Under the pieces are notes generated by a model, which had not been told where the DNA came from, ran no database searches, and saw only the letters and a list, made by a program, of their open reading frames with translations. Source: Gemmatimonadota bacterium (GTDB lineage: Bacteria > GCA-2686955). Taken from it: 39,480 nucleotides of DNA. The stretch lies in contig NYZA01000219.1 of assembly GCA_002686955.1 (NCBI GenBank), positions 1-39,480 of the forward strand, in the 5' to 3' direction. This document shows positions 24,313 to 33,825 of the stretch, one piece after another (position 1 is the first letter of the stretch; every line of letters begins with the position of its first letter). Position numbers and translations under genes: made by a program.

Positions 24313-26364
24313 CTAGCTCTCCTGCACGTCTCCTCTGGCGAAAATCGAGGCCACGTAGTTCAAGACATCGGTGGCGCACACCTCGCAATAACCGTAGTTT
24401 TCGATCATGCGCGTCTTGACGACGTCGATCTTGGCTTGAGTGTCTTTGTCGACGACACTCGAGACCAGGCTCTTGAGCTTGATCGTGTCTTTCTGATCTT
24501 CGAAGAGCTTCAGCTCCAATGCCTTGTGCAGGCGTTCGTTTGTCCGATAACTGAACGTTTTGCCTTCGATCGCTAGCGCACCGATGTAGTTCATGATCTC
24601 GCGGCGAAAATCGTCTTTCAGGGATTCCTGAATTCCGATCTTCTCCTCGATGCTTCGCATCAATCGCTCGTCCGGCTCTTCGTCTTGATTGGTGTAACGG
24701 TTGCGGACCCGCTCCTTCTGGGTATACGCCTTGATGTTGTCTATGTAGTTGGCACACAGTTTCTGGATCGATTCCTCGTCGGCACAGATCGCCCGCTGCA
24801 CTTCGTTCTTCGCCATGTCTTCGTACTCTTGTTTGACAGCGGCGATCAGCTCTCGGTACCGCTTTCGGGTCTCTTCGTCGGAAATCAGCGAATGATGGTC
24901 GAGGCCTCGATCGAGCTCATTGATCACCATGAAAGGATTCACGCAGGCTTCGTGGCTATCGTCTACGAGCGCGTTCGAAAGTTTGTCTTGCACGTAGCGC
25001 GGGCTGATTCCGGTCAGGCCCTCCCGCATGGCCTCGGCCCTCAACTCGCGAATATTGTCTTCGGTGAACCCAGGCAAGGTCTTGCCGTTATACAGTTTGA
25101 GCTTCTGAATCGGCGTCAGTTTGGCGTTTTTCGGCTCCTCGAGCCGAGTGAGTACGGCCCACATGCCGGCCAGCTCGATCGTGTGGGGAGCCATATGTTT
25201 CCCCTCGATCTCGCCGTAATCTTTTTGGTAGATACGGATCTCGTCGTCGAGGCGCGTGCAGTAGGGAACATCGATCTTCACCGTGCGATCCCGGAGGGCC
25301 TCCATGAACTCGTTGTTCTGGAGCTTTCTGTACTCCGGCTCGTTCGTGTGGCCGATGATTACTTCGTCGATGTCGGTCTGAGCGAATTTCTTCGGCTTGA
25401 TCGAGTGTTCCTGCGAGGCTCCCAGAAGATCGTAGAGAAACGCAACGTCGAGTTTCAAGACCTCGATGAACTCGACAACGCCCCGATTGGCAATGTTGAA
25501 TTCACCGTCGAAGTTGAACGCTCGCGGATCGGAGTCCGAGCCGTACTGCGCGATCTTCGCGTAATTGATATCGCCGGTGAGCTCGGTGGAATCCTGGTTC
25601 TTCTCGTCCTTCGGTTGAAATGTCCCGATGCCGACGCGGTCCTGCTCGGAGAGGAGCATCCGGCGCACCTTGACGTGGCCGATGACCCGATTCCAATCCC
25701 CTTCATACCGGTTCAGCAACTGGGTCATCGTGAAGCGACAGAATGGACACAGCTCCCCGGCGACCTCCACGGGATGGCCGTCCCTCTCCTTGCCGAGTAG
25801 ACGGTCCAGGGCCGCGGCTCGATTCGCCGCGGGAATCAGTCGGAATGGTTCCTCATGCATCGGACAGGGATGGACTTCAGTCTCTCCATCCTCGCCGGGC
25901 AGCACCCAAGAAAAGGTGTAGAGCACCCCTTCGTCGCTTCGGCTGTAATGCTCCATTCCCCGCTTGATCAAGCGGACGATGGTGCTTTTCGATGAGCCGA
26001 CCGGCCCGTGCAGCAGGAGCACCCGCTTTTCGGTTCCGTAACGGTGGGCGGCGGAGCTGAGCACGTTCACGAGGGTCATCAGGGCTCGATCGAGCCCATA
26101 GATGGCGTCTTGGCCATCGCCCAGCGGATCGGAAAAGAACGTGTATTTGACCACCCTCTCCTTATGCTCCGAGTAATCCTCTTTCCCGAAGGAGAGGATC
26201 ATGTCGAACACACGCTGGAAGGCGGTCCGCAGCGCCCGCGGATTCTCGGCCACCAGGCCGAGGTACTCCTCGAAAGTACCTTCCCAGTTCAGCGAGCGGT
26301 AGACATCGGGATCGTGCAGATCCCTCACGAATTTCATGAGGTCGGAAGGGGTCGTTGTCGCCAT
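24313..26364 (-). CDS. prkA: PrkA/YeaG serine protein kinase
   Basis: This 683-residue AAA+-type protein of the PrkA family is described as a serine protein kinase in Bacillus and as the starvation regulator YeaG in E. coli; later work on the Bacillus protein suggests ATP-dependent protease activity instead. The AAA domain carries Walker A GPVGSSKS at 120-127. Two Cys-containing stretches ([14 protein letters not shown] and GELCPFCRF) occur where family members have similar motifs. The C-terminal PrkA domain (about 420-680) includes [19 protein letters not shown]. The ATG is preceded by GAGGGACC at good distance. It is the first gene of the trio and probably of the longer run down to 12590. 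Confidence 0.95.
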   Translation of the reverse strand: MATTTPSDLMKFVRDLHDPDVYRSLNWEGTFEEYLGLVAENPRALRTAFQRVFDMILSFGKEDYSEHKERVVKYTFFSDPLGDGQDAIYGLDRALMTLVNVLSSAAHRYGTEKRVLLLHGPVGSSKSTIVRLIKRGMEHYSRSDEGVLYTFSWVLPGEDGETEVHPCPMHEEPFRLIPAANRAAALDRLLGKERDGHPVEVAGELCPFCRFTMTQLLNRYEGDWNRVIGHVKVRRMLLSEQDRVGIGTFQPKDEKNQDSTELTGDINYAKIAQYGSDSDPRAFNFDGEFNIANRGVVEFIEVLKLDVAFLYDLLGASQEHSIKPKKFAQTDIDEVIIGHTNEPEYRKLQNNEFMEALRDRTVKIDVPYCTRLDDEIRIYQKDYGEIEGKHMAPHTIELAGMWAVLTRLEEPKNAKLTPIQKLKLYNGKTLPGFTEDNIRELRAEAMREGLTGISPRYVQDKLSNALVDDSHEACVNPFMVINELDRGLDHHSLISDEETRKRYRELIAAVKQEYEDMAKNEVQRAICADEESIQKLCANYIDNIKAYTQKERVRNRYTNQDEEPDERLMRSIEEKIGIQESLKDDFRREIMNYIGALAIEGKTFSYRTNERLHKALELKLFEDQKDTIKLKSLVSSVVDKDTQAKIDVVKTRMIENYGYCEVCATDVLNYVASIFARGDVQES

Positions 26365-26531
26365 GGGTCGGTCCCTCTATGAGTAGCGCGAGCACGTCGC
26401 CGGGCAGGACGGACTCTCTCCCAAGGTTCGGAATCGAGCCACTTTACTTTATCTCTGGATGATCAGCGGTTCTCCCTCAAGATCGGACATCCTCAGTGGT
26501 CCGGCCGCCCTGAAAGGGTCCCGTCGCCGAA

Positions 26532-27893
26532 TCAGAAGCGATAAGCCTCGACGAGCGCATCGGCTCGCTTCCGCCACTCTCCCTCCCAACGTCGGAGCAG
26601 ATCGGTGGCGGGAACCAGTCCTCGATCGACCACCAGATCTTGCAACGGTTCGAGATAGATCGCTTCGTCCTGCCCCTCGCTGTTGAGGCGCGCCCGGGAT
26701 CGCAGCCCCTCGCGGGCGATTTCGATCAAAGCGGGGAGCAGATCGCCGATCCGGTGGCTTCCGGCGATGGCATCAGGGCCGAGTCGGGCGGCGTCGACCA
26801 GCAGCTCGTTCATGCTCGAAAGCGGAATACCCGCGACGAGATCCAGCACCGCCGCACGCGCGCCGGCATCGTAGAGCAGGCCGCAAGATAGCGCGACAAC
26901 CGAAGGGGCCAACTCCGGCGACTGCGCGTCGGCCGCCCGCACTTCGAGCGGACCGCGCAGTCTGACCTCGGGAAAGACCGTGGACTTGTGGAGTTCCCAA
27001 TCGGCGAGCGTGGCTCTCTCGTCCCGATCTCCATCGACCATGTACTGCCGGAACGTGCAATGGGTCATGGGGATGTAGCGGCCATCTCGGACGATGAAGA
27101 ACATCGGGACATCGAGCAGATACTCGATGTAGTCGCCGAAGGTGAAGCCGGGCTCCAGGCCCTTCCGCACGAAGCCGCAGCGATCCGAGTCGGTCTCTCG
27201 CCACGCGAGGCTGCGCGTGCTCAATGCCCCGGAGTGCTTGCCGGCGGCCAAGGGCGAGTTGGCGAAGAGCGCGACGAGAAGGGGGGTCGCCCAAGACGCC
27301 ACCATGAACTTCTCGGCCATATCCTCCTCCGATTCGAAATCGAGATTCGTCTGAACCGTAGCCGTCAGACGCATCATCGAGTGGGCCAGGCGTCCGCGGC
27401 TCCGCAGATAGGGTCCCATCACGCGGTATCGAGGCTTCATGGCCCATGGAACGTCATCGAGACCGCTGAAAGGGTGGTAGCCCAATCCCACCCATGCGAT
27501 GTCGAGCTTCTTCGTCGCCTCCACGAGAAGAGCTCGCTCTCGCTCCATCTGCTCCACCGCCCTGTGAACGTCGGCCACGATGGCACCGCTCAGCTCGAGC
27601 TGCCCCCCGGGCTCCAGGGTCAGAGTGCCGAGCCCGCCATCATGGATATGAAAAGGATCTCCCCCGGCATTTCTTGCTCTGCGCCAACCCACCCCCTCCA
27701 ACGCCGCCAGCGCTTCCGCCACTCCGCCGCTGCCCTCATAGCCACGAACCGAACCAAGGGTAGGATCGACCGGCAAGCGCTCGTATTCGACCCCCAACCC
27801 CCAATCCGACGCTGGACGCATCGACGCATGGAAACCCGGGAGCAGATCGGCGACCTTCGTGACGACCGGATCTTGGCCGAGATCGAGGCTCAT
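26532..27893 (-). CDS. gshA: Glutamate-cysteine ligase (GCS2 family)
   Basis: This cytoplasmic ATP-dependent ligase of about 453 residues makes gamma-glutamylcysteine, the first step of glutathione or a related thiol. GVEYERLPVD holds the metal-binding glutamate. LTLEPGGQLELSG, HPFSGLDDVPWAMKPRY, MMRLTATVQTNLDF and NSPLAAGKHSGALSTR match the plant/alphaproteobacterial type of GshA. No glutathione synthetase is in the window, so the final thiol is unknown. The start is uncertain: the ATG at 27893 has GGAG 11 nt upstream, and ATGs at 27917 and 27926 are possible. The longer track start at 27977 would overlap the next gene. Confidence 0.88.
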   Translation of the reverse strand: MSLDLGQDPVVTKVADLLPGFHASMRPASDWGLGVEYERLPVDPTLGSVRGYEGSGGVAEALAALEGVGWRRARNAGGDPFHIHDGGLGTLTLEPGGQLELSGAIVADVHRAVEQMERERALLVEATKKLDIAWVGLGYHPFSGLDDVPWAMKPRYRVMGPYLRSRGRLAHSMMRLTATVQTNLDFESEEDMAEKFMVASWATPLLVALFANSPLAAGKHSGALSTRSLAWRETDSDRCGFVRKGLEPGFTFGDYIEYLLDVPMFFIVRDGRYIPMTHCTFRQYMVDGDRDERATLADWELHKSTVFPEVRLRGPLEVRAADAQSPELAPSVVALSCGLLYDAGARAAVLDLVAGIPLSSMNELLVDAARLGPDAIAGSHRIGDLLPALIEIAREGLRSRARLNSEGQDEAIYLEPLQDLVVDRGLVPATDLLRRWEGEWRKRADALVEAYRF

Positions 27894-27955
27894 ACTCTGT
27901 GCATCTCCGTTGTGCATGCGTAACATGATGGGACACTGGCGTGGCGGTTGACTTC

Positions 27956-28162
27956 TTACTCCCGATTCTGACACCAAGAGACCTGAATGCGGGTCTTGAA
28001 AAGGCGGGTCCCCCCCAGGCCGCAGACCGTTCCTTCAGAGTCGGAGCGCAGGTTGTGACGGCATCCCGCGCACTTTTCCGGTCCCCTGTCGACGCGGCGG
28101 ATGGCCGTGAATAGCCGAAAGCCACCGTAGACCAGAATCAGCACGATCAGAAGCTCAAACAT
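27956..28162 (-). CDS. Small membrane protein with CxxC motif (hypothetical)
   Basis: This 68-residue protein begins with one membrane helix (LLIVLILVYGGF, about 4-16) and a basic stretch, then a cytoplasmic tail with Cys31 and Cys34 (CAGC), Cys47 and Cys64. The pattern suggests a minimal zinc-ribbon-like or redox tail, but spacing is irregular and no family is recognised. A good AGGA precedes the ATG, and the gene starts 6 nt after the nucleotidyltransferase gene, so it is probably real and co-transcribed with it and with gshA downstream. Confidence 0.65.
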   Translation of the reverse strand: MFELLIVLILVYGGFRLFTAIRRVDRGPEKCAGCRHNLRSDSEGTVCGLGGTRLFKTRIQVSWCQNRE

Positions 28163-28168
28163 GAGGTC

Positions 28169-28801
28169 CTATTCCCGATCGAGGCCCCAGCGGCGCAAGT
28201 CCGCCCGCGTGTCCAGATTCGCCAGGATCCACCGGTCGTCTACCTCGACCTCGCGGGCTCTGCCGGACGCCCGCAGCCTCCGCACGACCGACCTCAGCGG
28301 TTCCGCCGATTTCAGCGCCATCAGAGCGGGAAAGGCGTCTCGACCGAAGAGGAGCGGATGCCCCCGGGCACACTCGTGCGCCGGTTCGAACACCAGCGGG
28401 ATACTCTCCAGTGGCGGCGGCGACGGGCATTCCTTGAAACACCGATCGTGCTCTTCGAGCAGAGCGCGGATGGTGTCTCGCGACACCAGGGGGTGATCGA
28501 TCGGGTGGATGATGGCCCCGGCCGCCCCTTCCGGTAGCGATCCCAATCCGCACTGAAGCGAACCGGTGCGCCCCGCCTCCGACTTGCGATTGACCAACAC
28601 GCGGACCGCGGGCAGATCGCTGATCAGCGCCTCCACCCGGTCCCCTTCCTCCGCGCGGACCACGACCACGCAGCCGGCACACCCCGCATCGAGGGCGGCG
28701 CGAGCAACCCGCCGCACTGCCGGGCATCCACGAATCTCGATCAATGTTTTCGAGCGGCCCATCCTTTTCGAGCCTCCAGCGGCGAGCACTACATGCCACA
28801 C
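28169..28801 (-). CDS. MobA/MocA-like nucleotidyltransferase
   Basis: This 210-residue NTP-transferase-fold protein is related to the enzymes that attach CMP or GMP to molybdopterin, and to other sugar/cofactor nucleotidyltransferases. The nucleotide loop LAAGGSKRMGRSK is at the N-terminus, and the metal aspartate is in IIHPIDHPLVS. EAGRTGSLQCGL and GHPLLFGRD follow as in MocA-like proteins. No molybdenum cofactor or xanthine dehydrogenase gene is in the window, so the substrate is open. The track ORF adds about 91 Arg/Pro-rich residues that lie over the divergent phosphatase gene. I use the GTG at 28801, with GAGGGG just upstream; GTG at 28810 is possible. Confidence 0.8.
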   Translation of the reverse strand: MWHVVLAAGGSKRMGRSKTLIEIRGCPAVRRVARAALDAGCAGCVVVVRAEEGDRVEALISDLPAVRVLVNRKSEAGRTGSLQCGLGSLPEGAAGAIIHPIDHPLVSRDTIRALLEEHDRCFKECPSPPPLESIPLVFEPAHECARGHPLLFGRDAFPALMALKSAEPLRSVVRRLRASGRAREVEVDDRWILANLDTRADLRRWGLDRE

Positions 28802-28833
28802 TCCCCTCACGAAAGGGGGCCGAAGAAAGGGCC

Positions 28834-29526
28834 ATGAAGTCGATTCCTCATCCTTTGAAGGCTGTTCTTTTCGATCTGGATGGCACACTGGTGGACTCGA
28901 TCGACGATCTCGCGACCGGGGTAAACCTGACCCTCGAAAGCATCGGTCTGCCGATGCACTCAAAAGAGGCGGTCGCCTCATTCGTCGGAGACGGAGTCGT
29001 CTCTCTGCTCGCCCGCTCCATCGCGGCGGCCTCCGGCGAGGATCCCTGGACCGAGCCTGCCGAGGAACGGGCACGGGCGATGTTGCCGGAGTTCCGGCTT
29101 CACTACAACGACCATCTGGTCGATCAAACCGTTCTCCTCCCCGGTGTTCGCGAGCTGATCAACGGCCTGCCACCAAGGATCGGAGTGGGGTTGGTGACCA
29201 ACAAGCCCGAAGATCCGGCCCGTAGGATCTTGGAGGCGCTCGGAATCGGCGATCGCTTCGCGGCTGTCTTGGGCGGAGACTCTCTGCCGACCCGAAAGCC
29301 GGATCCCGAAATGGTAAGTGCGGCGCTGGCGCTCTGTGGAGCTCCGCCGTCCCAGGCGATCTTGGTGGGAGACGGCCTGACCGACGCACGTGCCGGGAAG
29401 GCGGCCGGTGTGGTAACTGTGGGGGTTCCATCCGGCCTGGGTTTCGCACTCCGATCGAATCGCGACGAGGTCGACATCTTCGTTCCCGACCTGCACGCGT
29501 TGCGGGAGCTGTTGCGGGGACAATGA
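28834..29526 (+). CDS. gph: Phosphoglycolate phosphatase (HAD family)
   Basis: This is a 230-residue HAD hydrolase. Motif I DLDGTLVDS carries the nucleophile aspartate, motif II is the Thr in GLVTNKP, the motif III Lys is in TRKPDPE, and motif IV is LVGDGLTDARAG. The helical cap between motifs I and II (about 25-85) and overall length fit Gph, which removes phosphate from 2-phosphoglycolate; other small phosphosugars remain possible. The ATG at 28834 follows GAAAGGG. It diverges from the nucleotidyltransferase gene with only 32 bp between start codons and converges with the beta-helix gene. Confidence 0.86.
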   Translation: MKSIPHPLKAVLFDLDGTLVDSIDDLATGVNLTLESIGLPMHSKEAVASFVGDGVVSLLARSIAAASGEDPWTEPAEERARAMLPEFRLHYNDHLVDQTVLLPGVRELINGLPPRIGVGLVTNKPEDPARRILEALGIGDRFAAVLGGDSLPTRKPDPEMVSAALALCGAPPSQAILVGDGLTDARAGKAAGVVTVGVPSGLGFALRSNRDEVDIFVPDLHALRELLRGQ

Positions 29527-29528
29527 AA

Positions 29529-29556
29529 GGGTCGGCGACTACCTCTTCGTCGACCC
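29529..29556 (+). terminator. Hairpin between convergent gph and beta-helix genes
   Basis: GGGTCGGCGA and TCGTCGACCC pair over 10 bp with one G-U pair and an 8-nt loop. It starts 3 nt after the gph stop and runs into the 3' end of the convergent gene. No U-tract is present. It would suit a two-way terminator, but that is inference. Confidence 0.45.
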
Positions 29557-31065
29557 GATCCTGGCCCCGGGGCCGCGACCGCTTAGGGGGGTGATCGCTC
29601 CGGTGCCCGGGATCGAGTGTCTCCGCGGTTCGAGGAAAGGCCAGATCGCCCGCGGTCCGCCGAAAATGCCGATATCGTTGCGGCTCGTTCCTTTGGTCAA
29701 TCCGCCGGGAGCGTCGTGGTAGCTAGCGAGCGGATCGCCACCGTCGACACAGGGGGATTCCGTGCTCAGCTCATAGCCGCGGATCACCCCCCACGCATCT
29801 TCGAGGGTCACCACCGCGCCGTACGCCGAGGGGTCCGGTTCGACCGAGAAAAGAGGATCGGTTCCCCTGAGATTGGAGTCATCGATCGACTCGCCCCAAA
29901 TCAGGTGACCATAGCTTCGAAACAGATTGTACTCGCAGAGCATTCGCATCTCCGGAAGGTCTTGTCGTTCGAAGCGAATCTGATGCTGCCGGCCGCCGGA
30001 GTCGGGCTCCGCCCATCCGTTGCCGTAAACAATGTTGTTCCGCAGCTCGGCCTGCGTGGAGGCCGGAATACAGGTCAGCGAGTCGACCCGTATCTCCGTG
30101 GGTTGCACTAGAATCCCGTTCGCCGCGTTGTAGGCCACCAGGTTGTTGTCGATGAAGATGACCCCCTCGGAAAGCCCTCCGCCGACCGCGATGCCGAGCC
30201 CCCCGCCATCTTTGTGCGATCTCTGCGACCTCGTGATGACGTTGTTCTCAACGACGCCGCCTTGGCAAAGATGCAGGTGGAGCGAGATCGACAGATTGTG
30301 ATCGAAGATGTTGTGCGCGACCCGGAAATCGCGAGTGTCGGTGGTGTGGCAGCCTTCGTCGCCGTTGTTGAACACCAGGTTGCCCACCAGCTCGCCGCCG
30401 ACGCGATAGAGGTTGAGACCGTCGCGATAGTTCTCGTAGATCACGCTTCTGCTGATGAGGATCTCCGAGCGACTGTAGCCCAGCTTGCGCTGGTCGACGG
30501 CGCCCCATTGGCCATCGCAGCCGTTGGCGCCGCAGCGCGTACCGAGCTCGATCCCGAATCCCGCATGCCCGACGACGCAGTCCTTTATTTCGATCTTGTT
30601 GTAGACCTGGTCGGGATCGGGCGCCAACGCATTGCGCAGCTTGATCCCATATCGCGCACCATCGCTACCGTCGATCACCAGATGTTCGAGCTCGACCTCG
30701 AAGGGCAGATTGTCGAGATTCGATAGCTCGATGACCCCGTACGAAGAGTCGGCCCAGGCGATGGTCGGGCGCTCGCCCTGACCTTCACCCGCGATCCTCA
30801 GAGAGCGCACATGGTCCGAGCTGATGACGAGCCGCTCCCGGTAGCCACCGTCTTTCCAGGCAACTCGGATCTCGTCGCCGCTGCTGGCGGCTTCGATCGC
30901 CTGGCTGATCGTGGGGTAGTCGGCCGGCACCCTGAGCAGCTCGCCCACGACGTTTAGTCCAAACGCGGCGGAACTGCGCACGGCAAGGGCGACCAGGAGA
31001 GCGGCGGTCGCGCGTGCTTGAATCGTCTTCGGGTTCTCGGTCGGCATCATGGCGTTCGATTTCAC
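29539..31065 (-). CDS. Secreted right-handed beta-helix protein
   Basis: This exported protein of 508 residues has a signal peptide (about 17-35, ALLVALAVRSSAAFG). The mature part opens with a pectate-lyase/beta-helix start pattern, LRVPADYPTISQAIEAASSGDEI. A long series of parallel beta-helix coils follows (for example NNVITRS, NNLVAYNAANGILV, NNIVYGNGW). It closes with SPCVDGGDP and NDIGIFGGP, which are common at the end of bacterial beta-helix surface proteins. Such proteins bind or cleave acidic polysaccharides, but no catalytic residues can be assigned. The GTG start has GAGGGG 6 nt upstream and a candidate promoter beyond it. Confidence 0.85.
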   Translation of the reverse strand: MKSNAMMPTENPKTIQARATAALLVALAVRSSAAFGLNVVGELLRVPADYPTISQAIEAASSGDEIRVAWKDGGYRERLVISSDHVRSLRIAGEGQGERPTIAWADSSYGVIELSNLDNLPFEVELEHLVIDGSDGARYGIKLRNALAPDPDQVYNKIEIKDCVVGHAGFGIELGTRCGANGCDGQWGAVDQRKLGYSRSEILISRSVIYENYRDGLNLYRVGGELVGNLVFNNGDEGCHTTDTRDFRVAHNIFDHNLSISLHLHLCQGGVVENNVITRSQRSHKDGGGLGIAVGGGLSEGVIFIDNNLVAYNAANGILVQPTEIRVDSLTCIPASTQAELRNNIVYGNGWAEPDSGGRQHQIRFERQDLPEMRMLCEYNLFRSYGHLIWGESIDDSNLRGTDPLFSVEPDPSAYGAVVTLEDAWGVIRGYELSTESPCVDGGDPLASYHDAPGGLTKGTSRNDIGIFGGPRAIWPFLEPRRHSIPGTGAITPLSGRGPGARIGSTKR

Positions 31066-31100
31066 CCTTTCCCCTCATGCAACGGGCGATTCACCTCTCA

Positions 31101-31106
31101 AGTATA
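31101..31106 (-). promoter_or_regulatory. Candidate -10 element for the beta-helix gene
   Basis: TATACT on the minus strand lies about 36 nt upstream of the GTG start at 31065. It differs from the consensus at one position. No convincing -35 is seen at the right distance, so the site could be activator-dependent or spurious. The rest of the 146-bp gap upstream shows no gene. Confidence 0.35.
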
Positions 31107-31211
31107 GGGCAGTATGTCGCACCTCGCCTCCCCGAATCCACCATCTAGGACAGCCTGGAGAATCGACAGCCCGCCATTACTCGCATCGGCATCGATCTCG
31201 TCGCGATTCAG

Positions 31212-32432
31212 CTACCAGGGTTCGGTCGGGGCCGAGAGGCTCAGCTCCTTTTCGAGCACCCGCGGAATCACCATGATCTTGAGCACCTCGTTCGCGCCCT
31301 CGCCGATTCGCGCGAGCAACGCATCCCTCAGATGTCGCTCGATTCGGGAGTCGGTCACATATCCGTAGCCACCCGCGAGCTCGATCGCCCGCTCGCTTAC
31401 GTAGACCGCCGTCTCCGATGCTTTCACCTTCGCCACGGCCGCCGATTTGCGGATGTCGCGATCTTCTCCTTTGTAGAGGCCGGCGCGATAGGCGAGCAGG
31501 CGCGAGGCATCGATCTCGATCGACATCTCGGAGAGCTCCTTCTTCGTGTTGTCGAGATCGAAGAGGCGTCCCCCGAACATCTCCCGCTCCGCCGAGTACT
31601 GCAGCAGCTTCTCGTAGGCCCCCTGGGCGATACCGGTCGCCCACGCGGCGATCGTCACCCGCCCGCCGTTGAGCATGTGCATGGCGTAGCGGAAGCCGTG
31701 CCCCTCTTCTCCGACTATGTGATCTGCCGGAACCCGGTAGTCCTCGAAAACCAGCTCTGCTGTATTCGATCCCCGAACACCCATCTTGTCCTGGATCTTC
31801 GCCTGGGTGAAGCTGCCCTCGTTTCCCTTGGCGACGACGAAGGCGGAGATCCGCCCCTCGGGTCCGCGCGCCATGACGAAGAAGAGATCAGCGCTGAGGC
31901 CGTTCGTAATCCAGTACTTGGTGCCGTTCAGGACGTACTCGCCGGTATCAGGATCGCGGCGATAGCGACAAGCGAGCGCCTGCGCGTCGGAGCCCGCGTT
32001 CGCCTCGGAGAGCGCGAATGCGCCGATCTTGTGCCCCGTGATCAGATCGGGAACGTAGCGTTCTCTCAGCTCCTTCGATGCGAAGCGCGCGATCCCGTCG
32101 GTGGCGGTCCCGTGGATGGCCACCGCGAGCGCTAATCCGGCATCGGCCTTCGCCAGGCTCTCGAGCCCAGCGTTGTAGTACGAAAAACACGCGGCCATCC
32201 CCCCCAGCTCCTCGGGATAGGCCAAGGCCATGAATCCGAGCGCACCGAGCTCGGCGAACGCCTCGGTGTCGAAGAGCTCATCGCGGTCGTTCCGGGCCGC
32301 CCGAGACGCGATCCGCGCGCCGATGAGATCGTTCAGAGGGCCCGAGAGGAACGTGCTCAGTTCATCGAAAACCTCATCGCTTCCGCGAATGAGACGCAGA
32401 GCGTCGAGTTGGTCGGCGGTGAAGAATGGCAT
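31212..32432 (-). CDS. Acyl-CoA dehydrogenase
   Basis: This FAD-dependent acyl-CoA dehydrogenase of 406 residues catalyses the first oxidation of beta-oxidation or amino-acid breakdown. Family signatures are seen in order: FALSEANAGSDAQAL, GTKYWITNGLSADLFFV, IQDKMGVRGSNTAELVFEDYRVP (in part), RVTIAAWATGIAQGAYE, and ELAGGYGYVTDSRIERHLRDA (in part). The likely base glutamate lies in RIGEGANEV near the C-terminus. Chain-length preference cannot be told. No electron-transfer flavoprotein or thiolase is nearby. The alpha/beta hydrolase gene lies 42 nt upstream, so the two are probably co-transcribed. Confidence 0.92.
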   Translation of the reverse strand: MPFFTADQLDALRLIRGSDEVFDELSTFLSGPLNDLIGARIASRAARNDRDELFDTEAFAELGALGFMALAYPEELGGMAACFSYYNAGLESLAKADAGLALAVAIHGTATDGIARFASKELRERYVPDLITGHKIGAFALSEANAGSDAQALACRYRRDPDTGEYVLNGTKYWITNGLSADLFFVMARGPEGRISAFVVAKGNEGSFTQAKIQDKMGVRGSNTAELVFEDYRVPADHIVGEEGHGFRYAMHMLNGGRVTIAAWATGIAQGAYEKLLQYSAEREMFGGRLFDLDNTKKELSEMSIEIDASRLLAYRAGLYKGEDRDIRKSAAVAKVKASETAVYVSERAIELAGGYGYVTDSRIERHLRDALLARIGEGANEVLKIMVIPRVLEKELSLSAPTEPW

Positions 32433-32474
32433 CTTTGTGCTGTCTCCTGAGATGAAATCCGGGGGAATCGCGGG

Positions 32475-33368
32475 TCAGCCGCCGCCGGCCCTGCGCTGCT
32501 CGGCGGGGCTTCGATTGAAGGGGAGCAGGAATCGATCGATCCGCTCGTTGACGGCTTCGGGCTGCTCGAGAATCGAGTAGTGGGTACCGCCCTCCACGGT
32601 GAAACGGTCAGCGTTCGGCATCTCTTCCAACATCGTATCGGTCACGTGGTGAGGCGTGAGGAGATCACGATCGCCATGGACGATCAGAGTCGGGGCCTCG
32701 ACGTGCGAAAGCCCCGGCCCCGCATCGTGCTCCCCCAGCGCCGCCAGGATCCGAAAAAAGGCGTCGTAGTCGAGATCGCTCCACCGGGAGCTGACCGCCA
32801 TGAAGATGCTGCGGTCCAGAGTCCTTCCCGCCAGTCCGGCCGCCATTCCGAGCCTCAACAAGATCGGATTGCGGGCAAGCGATGCGATCACTCGGCCGAC
32901 CGCGGGCGCCAGTGGCAGCGCGCCCCTCAGAAGGGCGGGAACGAAATGGCCGAACGCTCCCACGACCGGGCCGGTCTTGAAAGGGGCGCCAAAAGTGCCG
33001 TTGATGAGCACCAGCGCCCGAACCCGCTCCGGTTCCGCCTGCGCGAGCGCGAGCGAAAGCTGAACCCCCATGCTCCATCCCATCACTACCGCGCTCTCGG
33101 CACCGTAGCAATCGAGAACACAAAGGGCGTCCCGGAGGTGATCCGCGATCCGAAAATGAACGAGATCACAGGGCCGCCGCGAGCCGTACAGCCCGCGATA
33201 ATCCCAGGTGACGAAACGGAATCGGTCGCGGAATCGCCCGATGAGCAGGCGCCAGGCATCGGGAGTGCCCCCCAGGCCATTGGCGATCAAGACCACCGGT
33301 CCCTTCCCGGATGCATAGGTGCGCAGGACCGTACCGTCGCTCGACCGAAGGTCATTTTCGATCATCAT
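32475..33368 (-). CDS. Alpha/beta hydrolase
   Basis: This cytoplasmic alpha/beta-hydrolase of 297 residues has a complete triad: nucleophile Ser99 in VMGWSMGVQ, acid Asp in VHGDRDLLTP, and His in EGGTHYSI. The oxyanion region is NGLGGTPDAW. Its overall pattern resembles esterases and lipases such as those that act with fatty-acid genes; the substrate is unknown. The next gene upstream is an SRPBCC protein (25 bp), and acyl-CoA dehydrogenase follows, so a lipid role is plausible from context. The second Met could be the true start. Confidence 0.87.
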   Translation of the reverse strand: MMIENDLRSSDGTVLRTYASGKGPVVLIANGLGGTPDAWRLLIGRFRDRFRFVTWDYRGLYGSRRPCDLVHFRIADHLRDALCVLDCYGAESAVVMGWSMGVQLSLALAQAEPERVRALVLINGTFGAPFKTGPVVGAFGHFVPALLRGALPLAPAVGRVIASLARNPILLRLGMAAGLAGRTLDRSIFMAVSSRWSDLDYDAFFRILAALGEHDAGPGLSHVEAPTLIVHGDRDLLTPHHVTDTMLEEMPNADRFTVEGGTHYSILEQPEAVNERIDRFLLPFNRSPAEQRRAGGG

Positions 33369-33393
33369 GCCGATTCTCGCGGGTGGGCCGCCC

Positions 33394-33825
33394 TCAACTT
33401 CCGTAGCGCTCCGTGGCGGCGCGATCCCAGTCGCTCATCAGCCGCGGAAGATCGTTGGCGATCAGCCCCTTCGAGATCGCCTTCGGAACGAACATGCCCA
33501 GCTCTAGGTCCAGCTCGTAGTGGGCGCTCGTGAATCCATCGTCGTCCTCTTCGAGCAGCCAACGACCGGAGTTGGCCTTGAAGGGCCCTTCAACCTGGTC
33601 CCACTCCAGCAGCTCGCCGGGACGGCCCTTGAACGCGAGGGTGTAGCTCAAGCGCTTGATCACCCGGATCGTATGCTCGACCACCCAAGCGTCGGGGGTG
33701 GCATCGAGCACCTCGACCGATTCCACTCCGGTGATCGCCCCCGGAAGTGCATCGAAATCGGTGATCATGTCGTAGAACTGCCGCGGTGTGATGCTGAAGC
33801 GGGCTGAGGTCTGAACTAGAGGCAA
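33394..33825 (-). CDS. SRPBCC/COQ10-like START-domain protein
   Basis: This is a 143-residue protein with the helix-grip fold of the polyketide cyclase/COQ10 type. Typical pieces are SARFSITPRQFYDMITDFDALPG at the start (in part), a beta-sheet core (VVEHTIRVIKRLSYTLAF), GRWLLEEDDDGF, and a final amphipathic helix. These proteins bind hydrophobic ligands such as quinones or lipids. It begins with TTG, preceded by AGAGGAA at suitable distance. Together with the hydrolase and acyl-CoA dehydrogenase it may form a lipid-related operon; that is inference. Confidence 0.82.
   Translation of the reverse strand: MPLVQTSARFSITPRQFYDMITDFDALPGAITGVESVEVLDATPDAWVVEHTIRVIKRLSYTLAFKGRPGELLEWDQVEGPFKANSGRWLLEEDDDGFTSAHYELDLELGMFVPKAISKGLIANDLPRLMSDWDRAATERYGS

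Noticed and set aside
24685-25800. 371-aa plus-strand ORF
   Set aside because: Antisense to prkA; the long open frame follows from codon bias of a conserved gene.
26988-27923. 311-aa plus-strand ORF
   Set aside because: Antisense to glutamate-cysteine ligase, which has clear family motifs.
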